Part shown: one piece after another, positions 61,763 through 64,000 of the stretch
How positions within the stretch are numbered: the stretch's first letter is position 1
How the letters are laid out: each line of letters begins with the position of its first letter
Assembly: GCF_034927245.1 (NCBI RefSeq)
Contig: NZ_JAYFQK010000040.1
Coordinates: 9,031-73,030, forward strand
Direction of reading: 5' to 3'
DNA length: 64,000 nucleotides
From: Desulfitobacterium_A sp034927245
GTDB taxonomy: Bacteria > Bacillota > Desulfitobacteriia > Desulfitobacteriales > Desulfitobacteriaceae
Notes under the pieces: generated by a model
The model's database searches: none
The model's input: only the letters and a program-made list of their open reading frames with translations
Told to the model about the DNA's origin: nothing
Made by a program: the position numbers and the translations under genes

Positions 61763-62893
61763 TTAATCCTCAGCTTGAGTCGTTCTGTGCACTCGAGCAC
61801 GTACTCTAAGGTCTCCGGTATCAAGACTAACTTCCTCAATTGCAAGCGGAATTGCCTCGGCCATTTTATCAATTCTCAGACCCGATAGAGGAGAAGGTCC
61901 TTTACCGCCAATCAGCTTTGGAGCAATAAAAAATTCGATCTCATCCACCATTCCAAGTCGGAAAAACGCGCCGGCTAGACCTCCGCCGCCTTCGAGCAGA
62001 ACACTGTTCCAGCCGCGGGCCACAAAGTCAAGCAGTAATTGCTTTAAGGGAACATGCCGTGGTGTAGGATATTGCCAGACTTCTACGTGTGGCAATTCTT
62101 TCAAACGTTCGACTTTTTGCGGCGAGGCAGCTTGAGAGGTAGCTATAATACAAGGGACAGAGGAAAGAGAGGAAAGAACTTGAGCCTCTAGAGGAATCCT
62201 TAAGGCTCCGTCAACGATGACCCTGACAGGATCCCTTCCCTCCGGTAAGCGACAGGTAAGCGCCGGATCATCCTTGAGTACTGTTTCGCTTCCCACAAGA
62301 ATTACATCCAATTCGTTTCTTAATTTGTGCGCAAAATGCCGAGAAGCTTCATTGCTGACCCAACGTGAATCTCCGGTTTCAGTCGCAATTTTTCCGTCTA
62401 ATGTCAAAGCAGCTTTATAAATAAGATAGGGTAGACCTGTTTGAATAGCTTTTAGAAAGGGTCGATTTAATCTTGCAGCAGAATCTGCAAATAATCCTAC
62501 TTCGACCTGAATACCTGCTTCACGAAGGCGTTGGATTCCTCCGCCACTAACGCGGGGATTAGGATCTTGCATCGCAATAACAATTCTTTGCAGGCCGGCT
62601 TTTATAAGTGCATCGGCACAGGGGGGTGTTCTGCCGAAATGCGAGCAAGGCTCGAGGGTGACATAAGCCGTCGCGCCCTTTGCCTTTTCACCGGCCTGCC
62701 TTAAAGCATGTACTTCGGCATGGGGTGTACCGGCTTGATGATGAAATCCTTCGCCAATGACTTCATTATTTTTCACGATTACACAACCCACTAAAGGGTT
62801 TGGACTTGTTCGGCCTTCGGCTTGTGCGGCTAATTGCAGAGCGCGGTTCATATAGGTTTGATCATCTTTAGTAAAATTTGAAACATCTATCAT
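61763..62893 (-). CDS. ribD: bifunctional diaminohydroxyphosphoribosylaminopyrimidine deaminase / reductase
   Basis: A 376-residue protein. The N-terminal deaminase (about 1-145) has the zinc site HAEVHAL and EPCSHFGRTPPC, and the C-terminal reductase (about 150-376) has SRWVSNEASR, LVGSETVLKDDPALTCR and LLEGGGGLAGAF. First gene of the operon. An FMN riboswitch and its terminator precede the ATG. Confidence 0.96.
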   Translation of the reverse strand: MIDVSNFTKDDQTYMNRALQLAAQAEGRTSPNPLVGCVIVKNNEVIGEGFHHQAGTPHAEVHALRQAGEKAKGATAYVTLEPCSHFGRTPPCADALIKAGLQRIVIAMQDPNPRVSGGGIQRLREAGIQVEVGLFADSAARLNRPFLKAIQTGLPYLIYKAALTLDGKIATETGDSRWVSNEASRHFAHKLRNELDVILVGSETVLKDDPALTCRLPEGRDPVRVIVDGALRIPLEAQVLSSLSSVPCIIATSQAASPQKVERLKELPHVEVWQYPTPRHVPLKQLLLDFVARGWNSVLLEGGGGLAGAFFRLGMVDEIEFFIAPKLIGGKGPSPLSGLRIDKMAEAIPLAIEEVSLDTGDLRVRARVHRTTQAED

Positions 62894-62932
62894 GGTTTTC
62901 CCTCTAAATCTATAAATTATGGTTTAAATAGT

Positions 62933-62972
62933 AAAAAAATAAAAAGCACCCGAAAAACCTCCGGGTGCTTTG
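62933..62972 (-). terminator. riboswitch expression-platform terminator
   Basis: On the minus strand AAAGCACCCGG pairs with CGGGTGCTTT across a short loop, followed by TTATTTTTTT. It lies between the FMN aptamer and ribD, so it is the off-state terminator. Confidence 0.9.
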
Positions 62973-63017
62973 AGAACACACAAAAAAGAACATGCAGATA
63001 TAAAAAATACTGCGTAA

Positions 63018-63132
63018 GCTCCTCTTTCCATCCAGACTATACTGTCGGCTCCGGAATTAAACCGGATCAGCCTTTTGGCTCGCGGGCTTTACCGCCGGTA
63101 AGGAATTTCACCTGTCCCCAGAGGGTGTTTTC
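63018..63132 (-). ncRNA. FMN riboswitch (RFN element)
   Basis: The minus strand reads GGGGACAGGTGAAATTCC, ACCGGCGGTAAAGCCCGCG, AGCC...GGCT and GGATGGAAAGAGGA in the order of the RFN aptamer. The conserved GTGAAATTCC and ACCGGCGGT cores are intact. FMN binding should stop transcription of ribDEBAH. Confidence 0.96.
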
Positions 63133-63174
63133 CATTTAAAATTAATCATATCATACCCTATATCTTCGCCGAAT

Positions 63175-63708
63175 TCAACTATCCCTCGTAAACTCTGAAC
63201 AAAGCATACCAAAAATTAATGCATCATGGTAGTGACCTTGGACAAAACGAGCCTCTCTTAACTTGCCTTCCAACTTGAATCCCAGTTTCTCATATGCTTT
63301 AATTGCGCGTAAATTGCCATCCCATGTATCAAGTGTGAGTCGATGAAAATTCCATTGATCAAAAAGAAAGTGCAGGAAAGTTTTAAGGGCATCCGGGCCG
63401 TATCCATGTCCCCAATATTTTTTATTGCCGATTACAATAAAAAGAGTTGCGGATTGGGCAGGGATATTCACTTCTCGAAAACCAATTGTACCGATAAGTT
63501 CACGCTGTTGATCGAGAATAGCGTACCGATGCTCATCTGAGTCAGGGTTAAAAAAACGGTCTTCAATCTCACCCTTGCTTAATAATGTATTTTGGGGCCA
63601 AGCTCCACTGGACCAGAGATTAACCTCCTGGTCATTATACCACTGGTAAAATGCTTCGGCATCCTCTATTTCAAGGGGGCGGATAAAAGTTTTGTTACCA
63701 ACTAACAT
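63175..63708 (-). CDS. GNAT-family acetyltransferase (RimJ/RimL-like)
   Basis: A 177-residue protein with the RimL-like start FIRPLEIEDAEAFYQWYND, a WGHGYGPDALKTFLHFLF acetyl-CoA loop and the closing AIKAYEKLGFKLEGKLREARFVQGHYHDAL. It acetylates an N-terminus or small amine; the target is unknown. ATG 63708 follows GAGGTGA. Confidence 0.9.
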   Translation of the reverse strand: MLVGNKTFIRPLEIEDAEAFYQWYNDQEVNLWSSGAWPQNTLLSKGEIEDRFFNPDSDEHRYAILDQQRELIGTIGFREVNIPAQSATLFIVIGNKKYWGHGYGPDALKTFLHFLFDQWNFHRLTLDTWDGNLRAIKAYEKLGFKLEGKLREARFVQGHYHDALIFGMLCSEFTRDS

Positions 63709-64000
63709 TAAATCACCTCACAATGCTTGGGGCGACAGGAATATGTCAATATTCATATTTTAGCATACTTCATCTTTTTCTACCTAAAAAATGATAATAG
63801 ATTACTAGACAGAAGACATTTTATCTTGTAAAATGAACATAGTTCATTTTACGGGGGTGAAAGTCTGAAATAATCAGTTAGGGGTACCAGCAAAATCAAG
63901 TGAGCACAGCAAAGCAAGCCATCGGTTGATGACTTAAAAATCTAGATTTGCAAGAAATTAAGAGGCTGCGCGAATGTGATAACCTTGGGTTCTAGCCAAG
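63709..64000. other. non-coding tail of the window
   Basis: No credible ORF. A perfect inverted repeat at 63828-63852 is followed by GGGGGTGAAAGTC and about 140 bases with no coding signal. It could be the promoter region of a gene beyond the window or the 5' end of a structured RNA element. Confidence 0.5.
63828..63852. repeat. perfect 11-bp inverted repeat with 3-bp spacer
   Basis: GTAAAATGAAC-ATA-GTTCATTTTAC. The core TGAACATAGTTCA is the shape of many TetR-type operators. No U run follows, so it is not an intrinsic terminator. Confidence 0.75.

Noticed and set aside
1..64000. CRISPR arrays, tRNA/rRNA genes, prophage or toxin-antitoxin modules
   Set aside because: No regularly spaced repeats, no cloverleaf or rRNA signatures, no integrase, capsid or transposase genes were found. 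The small-gene patch at 26247-27177 does not resemble a known toxin-antitoxin pair.

Overview
This 64 kb window is an ordinary-looking chromosomal segment of a low-to-moderate GC, Gram-positive, endospore-forming anaerobe of the Clostridia. Peptococcaceae such as Desulfosporosinus or Desulfitobacterium are the best guess, judged from gene content and not from any search. Supporting signs are strong AGGAGG ribosome-binding sites, frequent GTG/TTG starts, AddAB instead of RecBCD, a SigH-like factor, CotF-like coat proteins, YjcZ-like peptides, a LysM coat-type protein, an FMN riboswitch, a CtsR-like operator and a membrane ETF:quinone Fe-S oxidoreductase. I see no rRNA, tRNA, CRISPR array, prophage or intact insertion sequence.

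Layout. 1-3370: the end of an ABC exporter ATPase, its permease, and a sensor kinase/response regulator pair. 3427-10045: a SWIM/SNF2 helicase, an MFS transporter and RecQ. 10227-12513: an unknown membrane-anchored protein, a STAS anti-sigma antagonist and an M29 aminopeptidase. 12753-23731: a sigma-54 activator (CBS-PAS-PAS-AAA-Fis) followed by a beta-oxidation cluster (hbd, acyl-CoA dehydrogenase, etfB, etfA, membrane Fe-S oxidoreductase, thiolase, crotonase). The intergenic region between activator and cluster carries three 18-bp inverted repeats and a consensus -24/-12 promoter, so the cluster is very probably sigma-54 controlled. 23882-33785: M24 peptidase, aromatic-acid-exporter-like protein, small unknowns, CotF-like protein, two half-size ChrA proteins, cardiolipin synthase, an ECF sigma factor, a YitT protein and a FetAB-like ABC pair. 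33926-43012: PhoH-like ATPase and addBA. 43069-45888 (minus): a TrpXYZ-like ABC importer with a structured leader. 46189-51690: LysM protein, an unknown 250-aa protein, two YjcZ-like peptides, M18 aminopeptidase, GNAT, a 33-aa ORF and DegV. 51723-57269: phosphohexomutase, then cbpA-clpB behind a sigma-A promoter overlapped by a CtsR-like box. 57367-59258: small membrane proteins, a two-gene CotF-like pair and a SigH-like sigma factor. 59373-63130 (minus): ribDE-BA-H under an FMN riboswitch. 63175-64000: a GNAT and a non-coding tail with a perfect inverted repeat.

How the genes work together. The beta-oxidation block encodes all four steps from a short acyl-CoA to acetyl-CoA, plus the electron path acyl-CoA dehydrogenase -> EtfAB -> membrane Fe-S oxidoreductase -> (mena)quinone. 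Acyl-CoA synthetase or CoA-transferase is not in the window. The most interesting signals are regulatory: the sigma-54 enhancer/promoter set, a possible attenuator between etfA and the oxidoreductase gene, the leader of the TrpX-like operon, the CtsR-like box, and a dispersed repeat of about 60 bp present twice.
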